A DNA stretch of 64,000 nucleotides. Source: Candidatus Zixiibacteriota bacterium (lineage in GTDB: Bacteria; Zixibacteria; MSB-5A5; GN15; FEB-12). The stretch's first letter is position 1, and each line of letters begins with the position of its first letter. Below the pieces are notes generated by a model. The model saw only the letters and a list, made by a program, of their open reading frames with translations, was not told the origin of the DNA and ran no database searches. Shown piece by piece: positions 51,747 to 60,490 of the stretch. The stretch spans positions 124,001-188,000 of the forward strand of contig JAGNLV010000003.1 in NCBI GenBank assembly GCA_017999435.1, written 5' to 3'. Both the position numbers and the translations under genes were made by a program.

Positions 51747-52841
51747 ATGGACCCGCGCGACTTCGACAGCGAGACCGAGGCGATCTCCCCCCTGCTGCGC
51801 GATCTCTACGAGATCAACGCCGTCTACCGTCAGGGGGAGGAACTGGCCTTCAGCCTGTCATGGCGCTACGCGCCGGTCAAGTCGAGGAAGCTGCTCGAGG
51901 ACCGCCTGCGCACGGCGGGGTACCGCTACCGGCTGGCGGAGGGCGACCAGTTGACGCTAGTGGTCGATCCGCGGCGGCGGCTCCGCATCCCCCCGCTCAA
52001 CATCATTCTCTTCGCCGCAACTGTGCTCTCGGTCTACCTGCTGCCGGTGCTCCTGGCCAACGCGGGGGCGCCCCACCTGTGGGCGGCGACGCTGGCCGAC
52101 CTGCGGCGGGGGGCGGGGCTCCAGTTCACCGCGGCCCTCATGTCGATCCTGCTCGTCCACGAGATGGGGCACTTCATCGCGAGCCGCCGCCGGCACATCG
52201 TCACATCCTGGCCGTATTTTCTCCCGGCCCCCAATCTCCTGGGGACATTCGGCGCCGTGATCAAGTCGAAGTCGCCGTTCTACAACCGCCGCGACCTGGT
52301 GGAAGTCGGCGCGGCCGGCCCGATCGCGGGCTGGGTGGTGGCCCTCGGGTGGCTGATCTTCGGGCTGACGCAGTCGCGCTGGATCCCGGCCGGCCTGGTG
52401 GTGCCGGGGGAGTGGGCTTTCGGGCTGGAGGGGGAGTCGCTCTTGATGCGGGCGGCGGTGCAGGCGCTGGTCGGGGCGCCGGCCCCGGAGCACTTTCTCA
52501 AACTCTCGGAGGGGGCGTTCGCGGGCTGGGTGGGGCTGTTGGTGACGGCGATGAATCTCCTGCCGATCGGGCAGTTCGACGGCGGGCACGTCCTCTACGG
52601 GTTGTTCCGGCGGGCGCAGCACGTCCTGGGCATGATCGGCCTGGCGGCGCTGCTCGTGCTCGGCTACTTCTCCCCCTTCTGGTGGCTCTTCGGCGCGTTC
52701 GGACTGCTCTTCGGCGTGAAACACCCGCCGACGCTCGACGACGACCGGCCGCTGAGCCCGACCGCGCGGCGCATGGGCATCGCCGCCATCGTCATCATGG
52801 CGCTGTCGTTTACGCCGATGCCGTTTCCTTCTCCCTTTTAG
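51747..52841 (+). CDS. Site-2-protease-family (M50) membrane metalloprotease
   Basis: 364 residues. An N-terminal soluble region (1-75) precedes several membrane helices. LVHEMGHFIASRR (His138, Glu139, His142) is the HExxH zinc site. NLLPIGQFDGGHVLYG supplies the third metal ligand, Asp, as in M50 intramembrane proteases. GAAGPIAGWVVALG lies between them. The layout fits plant/bacterial EGY-like M50 proteases. The substrate is unknown. Its 3' end overlaps the HD-GYP gene on the other strand by 32 nt. Confidence 0.87.
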   Translation: MDPRDFDSETEAISPLLRDLYEINAVYRQGEELAFSLSWRYAPVKSRKLLEDRLRTAGYRYRLAEGDQLTLVVDPRRRLRIPPLNIILFAATVLSVYLLPVLLANAGAPHLWAATLADLRRGAGLQFTAALMSILLVHEMGHFIASRRRHIVTSWPYFLPAPNLLGTFGAVIKSKSPFYNRRDLVEVGAAGPIAGWVVALGWLIFGLTQSRWIPAGLVVPGEWAFGLEGESLLMRAAVQALVGAPAPEHFLKLSEGAFAGWVGLLVTAMNLLPIGQFDGGHVLYGLFRRAQHVLGMIGLAALLVLGYFSPFWWLFGAFGLLFGVKHPPTLDDDRPLSPTARRMGIAAIVIMALSFTPMPFPSPF

Positions 52842-54336
52842 CGCGCGCCTCGTCGATGAGGCAGGAGACGTCTTCGCTGCGCCCGTACATCCGGCGGAAG
52901 TCGATCTGGCCCTCCCGCAGAATTTCCAGGAAAACGTCGACGATCTCGGGGTCGAACTGGCGGCCGCGGTAGGTGAGGAGTTCGCGGACGGCGACGGCGA
53001 GGGAGTTGCCGTTGCGGTAGGGACGGTCCGAGAGGATGGCGTCGAAGGTGTCGGCGACGGCGAGGAGGCGGCCCTCGACGGGGATCTCTTCGCCCCGGAG
53101 CCCCTTGGGATAGCCGGTGCCGTCGTACCACTCGTGGTGGGCCTTGATGTACGGGACGGCGGGTTTGAAGAGCTCGATGCCGCGGATGATGCGCAGGCCG
53201 ACTTCGGGGTGGCTGCGCATCTGGGTCCGCTCCTCCTCGGTCAGGGCGGTGGGTTTGTTGAGGATGCGGTCGGGCACGCCGATCTTGCCGATGTCGTGGA
53301 GGGTGCAGCCCATGTGGAGATCGAAGATGCGCGATTCGCTCCAGCCGAGGCGGCGGGCGATCATCTCGGCCAGCCGGGAGACGCGGTCGGTGTGCCCGGC
53401 GGTGTACTTGTCGCGGGCCTCGATGGCGTTGGCCAGGCCGCGGATCGCCTCGAGGTAGGAGCGCCGCAGGTCGCGGTAGAGCTTGTCGTTGGCGATGGCG
53501 GCCGCCGCCGAGTTGGTGAGAATGGCGAGGACGTCAAGCTGCCCGGGGGTGACGCGCCCGAACTTCGACACCACCAGCAGGGTGATCACGCCGTGGAAAC
53601 GCTGGCGGACCATGATCGGCTGGAGGATGGAGAGGCGCACCTCCCGCCCGGCTTTGGACTGCGTCCGGCGGGCCTCGATGACCGGCTCGGCCCGTCCGGC
53701 GGAGGAGAACTTCTCCAGCACCGTGGGATCCAGCGCGAGCGGCTCAAGGAGCGGGTCATCGACGACACAGAGCTTACGCAGCAGGTCGCCCGAACTGGGG
53801 TCGACTTCGATAATGCCGGCGGCGACGGCGCCGAGCTCCTTCTTGCACGACTCGATCACGAGGCGCAGGTAGCGTTCGATGTCAATGTGCGCCTTGTGGG
53901 CGTTGGCCACTTTCAGAAACTCGACCTGGCCGCGGAGCCGGACGTTCTCGCGGGCGAGACGCTGGTGCTCCAGGGCGCGCTCGATCGTCGATTTGAGCAG
54001 TTCGAGCTTGAAGGGCTTGACGAGAAAATCATAGGCGCCGCGGCGCAGCACGGAGATGGCGGTCTGGACGGTCGGGTGGGCGGTCATCAGGATCACCACG
54101 GCGTCGGGGTGGCGCGTGAGAGTCGCTTCGAGCACCTGCGTGCCCGAATGGTCCCCCATCACCAGATCGGTCAGGACCAGATCGACCGGGTGATCGTCGA
54201 TGTGGGCAAGCGCCGCGAGCGGATCGGAGAACGCCGCGACCTGGAATTCCGGAGCCGCCAGGGCCTCCTCGATGATGTTGCAGATGTACTGCTCGTCGTC
54301 GATCACCACAATGTGGGTCGTCGGTCTCTCAGCCAT
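52810..54336 (-). CDS. Response regulator with GAF and HD-GYP domains
   Basis: 508 residues. A receiver domain has Asp57 (VLTDLVMGDHSG) and Lys107 (VKPF). A GAF-like middle (about 150-290) is followed by an HD-GYP domain with LHDIGKIGVPDRIL, then HHEWYDGTGYPKGLRGEEIP. HD-GYP proteins hydrolyse cyclic di-GMP, so it likely lowers that messenger when phosphorylated. No partner kinase or GGDEF cyclase is adjacent. Its 3' end overlaps the M50 protease gene; the last residues encoded in the overlap are past the HD-GYP core. The start is the ATG at 54336. Confidence 0.92.
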   Translation of the reverse strand: MAERPTTHIVVIDDEQYICNIIEEALAAPEFQVAAFSDPLAALAHIDDHPVDLVLTDLVMGDHSGTQVLEATLTRHPDAVVILMTAHPTVQTAISVLRRGAYDFLVKPFKLELLKSTIERALEHQRLARENVRLRGQVEFLKVANAHKAHIDIERYLRLVIESCKKELGAVAAGIIEVDPSSGDLLRKLCVVDDPLLEPLALDPTVLEKFSSAGRAEPVIEARRTQSKAGREVRLSILQPIMVRQRFHGVITLLVVSKFGRVTPGQLDVLAILTNSAAAAIANDKLYRDLRRSYLEAIRGLANAIEARDKYTAGHTDRVSRLAEMIARRLGWSESRIFDLHMGCTLHDIGKIGVPDRILNKPTALTEEERTQMRSHPEVGLRIIRGIELFKPAVPYIKAHHEWYDGTGYPKGLRGEEIPVEGRLLAVADTFDAILSDRPYRNGNSLAVAVRELLTYRGRQFDPEIVDVFLEILREGQIDFRRMYGRSEDVSCLIDEARAKREKETASA

Positions 54337-54451
54337 GGATGCCCTCTTTACAGTTTCAGCGGATCTTCTCCTCTGTTATCGGACAACGGGGCAAAAGGCA
54401 CAGCCGCCCGCCGACAATGTTTTATTTTTGCGCTGAGCAAGCGGAGGACAG

Positions 54452-55330
54452 TCACCGACAGAATTCGTCAGCTCGATAGGAGGAGCGGACCAGCGGGGCA
54501 GCCGCCACCAGCGGGATCCCCGCCGCCTCAGCCTCCTGCCGCAGTTCGGCGAATTCGCCGGGCGGAAGGTACCGGACGACCGGGTGGTGGGCCGCCGACG
54601 GAGCGAGGTACTGGCCAATCGTCAGCAGGCGCACGCCGGCGCCGGCGAGATCGTGGAAGACCGTCCGAAGTTCCTCGCGGGTCTCCCCCAGCCCGACCAT
54701 GAGGCCCGACTTGACAGCAATAGGGGAGCGGCGCCCCACTTCGGCCAGCAGCGCCAGCGATCGCGCGTAGTCCGCGCCGGGGCGCACTGCCGGGTAGAGC
54801 CGGGGCACGGTCTCGACGTTATGATTGAAGACGTCGGGGCGGGCGGCGATGATGATGTCGACCGCGCCGGCAACGCCCCGGAAATCGGGCGTGAGGATTT
54901 CCACCGCCGCCGCGGGGAGCCGCGCGCGGAGCGCCGCGACCACATCGGCGAAATGACCGGCGCCGCCGTCGGGAAGGTCGTCGCGCGTGACCGAGGTGAC
55001 GACCACGTGGCGGAGCTGCAGGTCGGCCGCCGCGGCGGCGACGCGGGCCGGCTCGGTGGGATCGAGAGGGCGCGGGCGCCCCGGCTCGATGTCGCAGAAG
55101 CGGCAGTTGCGCGTGCAGGTGGGCCCCATGATGAGGAAGGTGGCGGTGCCGCGGTTAAAACACTCGCCGCGGTTGGGGCAATTCGCGGCATGACAGACCG
55201 TGTTGAGCCCATAGTGGCGCAGGAGCCGGGAGACGTTTTCGTAACCCATTCCGGAGAAGGCGGTTACGCGGAGCCAGGCGGGCTTGCGCGGACCGCCTCC
55301 GGGGGGGCGGGAGGGTGGGGAGTCTGCCAT
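54452..55330 (-). CDS. lipA: Lipoyl synthase
   Basis: 292 residues of the radical-SAM lipoyl synthase family. The auxiliary cluster motif is CHAANCPNRGEC and the radical-SAM motif is CTRNCRFCD. RSSYRADE near the C-terminus provides the conserved Ser ligand. It inserts two sulfurs into protein-bound octanoyl groups. LipM-like octanoyltransferase (6941-7765) would supply the substrate, but the genes are 47 kb apart. The start is the ATG at 55330; an upstream extension overlaps the promoter. Residues 1-20 are Pro/Gly-rich and poorly conserved. Confidence 0.93.
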   Translation of the reverse strand: MADSPPSRPPGGGPRKPAWLRVTAFSGMGYENVSRLLRHYGLNTVCHAANCPNRGECFNRGTATFLIMGPTCTRNCRFCDIEPGRPRPLDPTEPARVAAAAADLQLRHVVVTSVTRDDLPDGGAGHFADVVAALRARLPAAAVEILTPDFRGVAGAVDIIIAARPDVFNHNVETVPRLYPAVRPGADYARSLALLAEVGRRSPIAVKSGLMVGLGETREELRTVFHDLAGAGVRLLTIGQYLAPSAAHHPVVRYLPPGEFAELRQEAEAAGIPLVAAAPLVRSSYRADEFCR

Positions 55331-55362
55331 AGGTTTCGCCGCAATCAGTTCTTTACCAATCA

Positions 55363-55391
55363 AGTATACCGAAATTTGCACGATAATTCAA
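55363..55391 (-). promoter_or_regulatory. Sigma-70 promoter for lipA
   Basis: TTGAAT (55391-55386), a 17-nt spacer and TATACT (55368-55363) on the minus strand. It would give a leader of about 26 nt to the ATG at 55330. Confidence 0.65.
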
Positions 55392-55424
55392 GTAGACGTG
55401 TGCAAACACCGCAAAGGAGAGCCT

Positions 55425-57515
55425 ATGCGTCGTCTGCTTGTGGTTGTCGGGTGTCTGCTCCTTCCGGTTCTGGCCAGCAGTCCGCGCGCCGAACGCGGCC
55501 AGGCCCGACTGGTGCCGGTTCCCGACGGCGCTGCCCGCGCCGAACTCCGTCCCGTCCCCAGTCTGGCCACCGCAGATACCTGCATCGTTCGCCACGACGC
55601 CGGCATTTACTATAAGATCGACGGCTGGGTCACCGGCAACGAGTTGTACAAGGGGTACTGCGACCCGGCGCTCACCTGCCCCAACCCCTACCCGTTTATC
55701 GTGACCGAAATCAATATGCCGATGTATTTCACCGGGACGCCGACTTTCGGCGTGTCCGTGGATGTTGAGCTGGCGGACAACTCGGATCCGTCCTGCCCGA
55801 TGCCGGGACCGCTGGTGGCGATTTCGTCGGAGTACACGCTGCAGGTTCCGGCCGAGGGTCTCTACGACATCTGGATACCGCTGGACACGCCGGTGACGGT
55901 AACCGGGCCGTTCTTTGCCGGGTTCTTCCTCAGCACGCCGTTCGCGGAGGCCGACGGCGCGGCGGTGGTGATCGACACGATCCCGGAGCTGTGCGTCTCG
56001 TACAACATCTGGGACACCGCGGTGGGCTTCATCGATCTGGGCGACAACGAAATCTGGAATTTCCCGGGCCGCCTCGTGTTGTACGCGGCCGGCGTGCCGA
56101 TCGGGACGGCCAATCCGCCGGACGTGCGGCTCCTCAGCCCGAGACCATCCGACACCCTGTTCGGCCCGACCGAGATCTGGATCCAGGAGAAGGGCGGTTC
56201 GCCCATTCTCGATTATGCGGTGTTCGAGTACCGTCCCGCCGGCGGCGGAGCCTACGTCGAGATCGGTCGGGATTTTGACCCCACCGCGGCCTTCCGCGAC
56301 GGGGCCTCGGCCACGGCGGCCAGCGCCGCCGGATTGTCGTACGCGTTCAATTTCGGCGCGCTCACCGAGGGGATGTGGACGCTGCGCGCGACGGTCTACG
56401 ACACCCTCGGCCGCTTCGACCGCGACAGCGTCACGGTCTACCTTGAACCGACGCCGCCGGTGCCGACGGTGATCTCGCATGAGGACGGCGGGAGTTTCTG
56501 CACGCCCCTGACGTTCAACCTCGTCTGCTCGGATGAGGACGTCGACTACACCCAGGGGTTCCGACGCGGGGCGCTCGATGAGTACTCGGCCGGCGTCATT
56601 GTCGCCGGCCCGCCCGCGCGCGGTCCGCACTGGAATGCCCCTTACGCGGCGGCCGCGGCCATCGAGCTGTGGTACGACCGGGGGACGACGCGGCCGATGA
56701 CCGAGAACAACCTCAAGTTGTCGCTGGACACCCTGGCGGCCCGCCTGGCCTACTGGATGGAAACCACGGTCAACACCGGCACCTGGGACGAGGGGTTTCT
56801 CGCCGGGCTCAATGAATACCTGCACGTCAAGGGGGACGACCTCTACACCGCCTATCGGCGCCGCCCCAACTATTTCCAGATCCGCGACTGGGCGGAGAAC
56901 TGGGAGCGGTCGGTGCTGCTGGGACTGGCCGGCACACCGGGGCAGTGGGTGGTGGTTGACGGGTTCTCGGGATGGCTCCAGGTGGATGGAACCTATCTGG
57001 TCAGGATCATGGACCCGCTCACCGGGACGGCGGCGCCGGTGAGCCTTCGTCACAACATGGGGACCGCGGAGGTGTTTGTCGGCGGCGCGTGGCGCCCGGT
57101 GGATCTCATGGTATCGGTGGCGACCAAGGCTTGGAATCCGACCCGCTACGCCATCGGCGCCGATCTCAACGGCAGCAACGGCTGGTCGATCTCCTGGACG
57201 CCCTCGGGTCTCACCGAAGACGACCTCTATTTCTTCGACCTGGCAGCGCGCGACGGCCACAACATGCGGGGCGTCACGACCCTGTTACTGCAGTACAACT
57301 GCGCCGGGAACTACGCCAAGGGAGACTACAACAACGACGGGGCGACGGATATCATTGACGCCGACTACCTCCTCCGCTTCGTAGTGAGCGGCGGTTCGGC
57401 GCCGATTGGGGGGGCCGGGCGCGGGGACGCCAATTGCGATGGCTACGTGAATTTCGCCGACGTGGTGTTCTTCATGAATTACCTGTTCGGGGGCGCGAGC
57501 GAACCGTGCTATTGA
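55425..57515 (+). CDS. Exported protein with degenerate C39-like domain and dockerin repeats
   Basis: 696 residues. A signal peptide (about 1-22) leads to beta-rich domains (about 40-230) and an Ig-like region (about 230-345). Residues about 400-580 resemble a papain-like C39 domain: NAPYAAAAAIELWYDRG sits where Cys-Ala-Pro-(Thr) is usual, and GQWVVVDGF ... YLVRIMDP sits where GH..VV.G ... DP is usual. The catalytic Cys and His thus seem replaced by Tyr/Ala and Gln, so it may be an inactive relative; this is an inference. Two dockerin-type loops (GDYNNDGATDIIDADYLL, GDANCDGYVNFADVVFFMNY) close the protein. AAAGGAGA precedes the ATG. Confidence 0.75.
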   Translation: MRRLLVVVGCLLLPVLASSPRAERGQARLVPVPDGAARAELRPVPSLATADTCIVRHDAGIYYKIDGWVTGNELYKGYCDPALTCPNPYPFIVTEINMPMYFTGTPTFGVSVDVELADNSDPSCPMPGPLVAISSEYTLQVPAEGLYDIWIPLDTPVTVTGPFFAGFFLSTPFAEADGAAVVIDTIPELCVSYNIWDTAVGFIDLGDNEIWNFPGRLVLYAAGVPIGTANPPDVRLLSPRPSDTLFGPTEIWIQEKGGSPILDYAVFEYRPAGGGAYVEIGRDFDPTAAFRDGASATAASAAGLSYAFNFGALTEGMWTLRATVYDTLGRFDRDSVTVYLEPTPPVPTVISHEDGGSFCTPLTFNLVCSDEDVDYTQGFRRGALDEYSAGVIVAGPPARGPHWNAPYAAAAAIELWYDRGTTRPMTENNLKLSLDTLAARLAYWMETTVNTGTWDEGFLAGLNEYLHVKGDDLYTAYRRRPNYFQIRDWAENWERSVLLGLAGTPGQWVVVDGFSGWLQVDGTYLVRIMDPLTGTAAPVSLRHNMGTAEVFVGGAWRPVDLMVSVATKAWNPTRYAIGADLNGSNGWSISWTPSGLTEDDLYFFDLAARDGHNMRGVTTLLLQYNCAGNYAKGDYNNDGATDIIDADYLLRFVVSGGSAPIGGAGRGDANCDGYVNFADVVFFMNYLFGGASEPCY

Positions 57516-57544
57516 CGGTCCGCCGGTCATCGATCCGTGCGCAG

Positions 57545-57574
57545 AGGGTCAGGGCGACGAGCCCTGGCCCTTTT
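57545..57574 (+). terminator. Rho-independent terminator of the C39-like gene
   Basis: An 11-bp stem with one G-U pair (57545-57555 with 57561-57571, loop GACGA) followed by T residues. It lies 30 nt after the stop codon at 57515. Confidence 0.75.
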
Positions 57575-57611
57575 GTGCGGTCGGAACGGCAGCCGCCGGC
57601 GCGGCGCACCC

Positions 57612-59987
57612 TCAGGGACAGGCGGCCGGCGGCGGACCGCCGCGGAACAGGTAGTTAATCAGCGTGGTCAGATCGGCCACGTTCAATATCCCGCTCCCAT
57701 CAATATTGGCTTCCTCGTCGCACGCCGGCGCGGGACCGCCGCGGAACAGAAACGCCACGAGCGCGGTCAGGTCGGACACCCCGACCTCGTCCTCCGCATC
57801 GCCGTCGACGTTGCCACGCAGGCCGAGGCAGCAGCCGGTCGACACAATCGCGACATCGTCAACATACCACCCCTCATACGTGAGCGCCCCGTCCGAGGCA
57901 AACCGAAACATCACCTGGGCGACTCCGGCATAGGCGCTCAGATCGAACACCGCCTCCGACCATTCCGCGTCGCCGGAGTAACACGGCGTCCCGCCGGGAA
58001 GGGCGTTGGCGGGGTTGTCGACGATCGTGTCCGGGTACCCCCCCTCGGGGAAGACCTGCTGCCAGGAGCCGCCGGCGACCGAGATCATGACGATGGCGCC
58101 GTCCCAGGCATCGGTGGGCGACTCGATGTTGCGCCAGTGCCAGAAACTCAGCACCGCGTTCGGGGGCAGGAGGAAGGGCGGACTCGTCAGCGCCGCATCC
58201 AGGGCGTTGTCGTAATAGTTGCCGCCCGTCCCGCCGACTTTCCAGCTCGTCGCGCCGGAGTGCTTCCGGTAGGTCTCGCGGTGCCACTGGTCGCCGAAGA
58301 ACTGTGTGTGGGGCCGGTGCCACCACCGGTTGTCATCGACCTCGAAATCGGACGCCAGTCCGGCGCTGTTGCCGATGAAGATGCGGATCGAGTCGGAGGC
58401 CGTGTGGCCGCCCTCGGCCGCCATGGTGACGTGCAGGACAGCCACGTGCGGGTCGGGGCAGCCGGCATCGACAGCGAGTTTGAGCGGCGTCTGGGTGAAT
58501 CCCGTCTCGCCCCAGGCAAGCGTGTCGCCGAGGCTCGCCGATGCCGCCTCGATCGCGATATACGGGTCGTCGGTGGAAAGAGTGACGGCCGGATTGACCG
58601 CATCCCAGCCGTTGTTGACCACCTGGATGTTCAGGTCCACGGCCTCGCCCGGGTTGGGACGCCCGTTGCCGTCGCCGCCCGCCTCGATGATCTCCTCGCC
58701 GACTTTCTGAAGCACCGGCTGGGTCTGCGGAAAGATGTGGGTGATCATGTACTCCTCGCTGGCCGGGCAGATGTCCCCCTCGATCCAGCCGCAGTACAGG
58801 CTGTCGAACACGTACCAGGCGTTGAAGGCATCCGCCCAGCCGTAGTTCATGTGGTACTCATAGCGGCCCGGGATCTGCTCGCGGTAGCCGTCGAGGACGA
58901 TCGAATGCAGGTTGATGCGGTACTGGACGACCCGCCCGCTGTCGATCTCGTTCTTCACCAGGTCGAACCATTCGTGGAGACTGTAGGCGCTGCGGTCGAC
59001 GCGCCGGACATCGGGGCTGAACTTGAAATACTGCGGGTAGATGAGCACGGCCTGCCCGGTGTAGGCCGCCGAACCGCAGGAGGAGTAGTCCATGTCAAAG
59101 GCGACGCCGACCTCGTAGCAGAGTTCGGCCACGGCGTCTTCCTGGGCCGGGGTGCAGCCGAGGCTGCAGCTGTCGACGATGTTCGCCCAGTCGTAGGAAT
59201 CGGAATAGGAGGCGGTGAGGTAGCCGCCGCCGTAATTGCCGCCGCAATACTGGTCGCCGTCCCAGTAGTATGTGTGGGATCCAACGCCGCTCGGCGGCCA
59301 CTGCCAGTAGGCGATCACCTGCGAGGCCGCGGTGGCCACGCAGCCGACCACAGAGGTGCCGTACTGGCCCTGCGGGCAGAATTTGTTGTAGGGATACCCC
59401 TGGTCCCAGCTGGTGGTGCACAGGGGCCCGCCGTCGCGGGTCGCCCGGGCCGCCTGAGCCGCCAGGTCGGCCCCGAATTCGCCAGCCGGAAGGGTGAGGC
59501 GGGTCCACTCGGCTTTCTGGCCGCGCCCGAACAGGGCGGGGCCCTCGGGCGGCTGCGCCGCCTCGAGGCTGCCGAACATCTCCGCATAGAGGCGCGTGCG
59601 GTTCGCCAGTTGTTCGGTGATCATGGCGAGAAATCCGCCCGACTGCGAGTCATCGAGGTTGTACCGGTCGGAATACGCTTTCACCGGCGTCATCTCTTTG
59701 AGCGCCGCGACCAGCACGAAACCGCGCGGGCTGATGTCGTAGTACCGGGCCAGCAGGGTGTCGCCGACCGCGAGCTCGTGGGCGCCGAGCACGGTCGGCG
59801 CCGCCGCGCCGGCCCACGCGCCCCGGGTGAAAACCACTTGGGTCAGCCAGTTTTCGCACGCGCGCGACATCTCCGACGACGAGGCGCGTTCGGCGCGCAC
59901 GGTCGGGGCGGTTGTGGCAAGGAGCGAGGTGGCGGCGAGAAGAACCAGGCGGTGAGAAAAACGAGCGGCGCGGTAAGAGAGCTTCAT
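57612..59987 (-). CDS. Peptidase C10 (streptopain-family) with dockerin C-terminus
   Basis: 791 residues. A signal peptide (about 1-32) and propeptide-like region precede the catalytic domain. Cys216 lies in GCVATAASQVIAYWQWP and His361 in INLHSIVLDGYRE, followed by YEYHMNYGW; these match the C10 family. Then comes a CARDB-like beta domain (about 425-530). A MAM/immune-inhibitor-like domain follows (about 540-715, ending GWYVDDVAI). Two dockerin loops end the protein, the last with NYLFRGGPPPAACP. It is expected to be a secreted cysteine protease. It converges on the degenerate C39-like gene. The ATG at 59993 is an equally possible start. Confidence 0.88.
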   Translation of the reverse strand: MKLSYRAARFSHRLVLLAATSLLATTAPTVRAERASSSEMSRACENWLTQVVFTRGAWAGAAAPTVLGAHELAVGDTLLARYYDISPRGFVLVAALKEMTPVKAYSDRYNLDDSQSGGFLAMITEQLANRTRLYAEMFGSLEAAQPPEGPALFGRGQKAEWTRLTLPAGEFGADLAAQAARATRDGGPLCTTSWDQGYPYNKFCPQGQYGTSVVGCVATAASQVIAYWQWPPSGVGSHTYYWDGDQYCGGNYGGGYLTASYSDSYDWANIVDSCSLGCTPAQEDAVAELCYEVGVAFDMDYSSCGSAAYTGQAVLIYPQYFKFSPDVRRVDRSAYSLHEWFDLVKNEIDSGRVVQYRINLHSIVLDGYREQIPGRYEYHMNYGWADAFNAWYVFDSLYCGWIEGDICPASEEYMITHIFPQTQPVLQKVGEEIIEAGGDGNGRPNPGEAVDLNIQVVNNGWDAVNPAVTLSTDDPYIAIEAASASLGDTLAWGETGFTQTPLKLAVDAGCPDPHVAVLHVTMAAEGGHTASDSIRIFIGNSAGLASDFEVDDNRWWHRPHTQFFGDQWHRETYRKHSGATSWKVGGTGGNYYDNALDAALTSPPFLLPPNAVLSFWHWRNIESPTDAWDGAIVMISVAGGSWQQVFPEGGYPDTIVDNPANALPGGTPCYSGDAEWSEAVFDLSAYAGVAQVMFRFASDGALTYEGWYVDDVAIVSTGCCLGLRGNVDGDAEDEVGVSDLTALVAFLFRGGPAPACDEEANIDGSGILNVADLTTLINYLFRGGPPPAACP

Positions 59988-60203
59988 GTCCATACCCCAC
60001 GAAATCGAGTTATCAGCGGCGGCCCGCCGAGTGTCATATACCGCAAGATAGCAGGTTTTGGGGAAAATGGAGGAAAAACATGACGAACCGAGAGTCGCGG
60101 GAAGAGCCAACTGCGGGCCGAGGCCCGGTGACACTGACCACGCAAACCACACTGCCTGGAGGGAGGTGACGTGTCAAATCAAGTGTCGTTGACAATTAGA
60201 AAG

Positions 60204-60294
60204 CGGAGAGACAGGGATTCGAACCCTGGATAGAGCCATTAAGCCCTATAACGGATTAGCAATCCGCCGCCTTCAGCCTCTCGGCCATCTCTCC
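60204..60294 (-). tRNA. tRNA-Ser(GCU)
   Basis: Reading the minus strand, the 7-bp acceptor GGAGAGA pairs with TCTCTCC. The D arm is GCC...GGC, the anticodon loop TTGCTAA carries GCT (60260-60258), and the T arm is CAGGG/CCCTG around TTCGAAT. A long variable arm identifies a class II serine tRNA reading AGC and AGU. The discriminator base is G and CCA is not encoded. Confidence 0.95.
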
Positions 60295-60321
60295 GTTCAG
60301 GATTGCGGATTCGTACATAGG

Positions 60322-60350
60322 AATATATCGGCGCCCCGCCCCCCGATCAA
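60322..60350 (-). promoter_or_regulatory. Promoter of tRNA-Ser
   Basis: TTGATC (60350-60345), a 17-nt spacer and TATATT (60327-60322) on the minus strand, about 20 nt before the mature tRNA 5' end. Confidence 0.7.
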
Positions 60351-60490
60351 GCCATTTTTTCTGCCGCCCCGGCACTCCCCGCCACACACTGGCCAGTCGG
60401 CGCCCGGCCCTCCGCTGGGAACCTGTCGTACGGTCACGCCTTCGGGACGCCACCGGAGATCGGTTCCGCCATTGCCGGTCGGCTCTGCAA

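Noticed and set aside
60178-60203. TGTC/GACA palindromes just downstream of tRNA-Ser that might mark an attachment site
   Set aside because: No repeat of the tRNA 3' end or integrase gene is found in the window.
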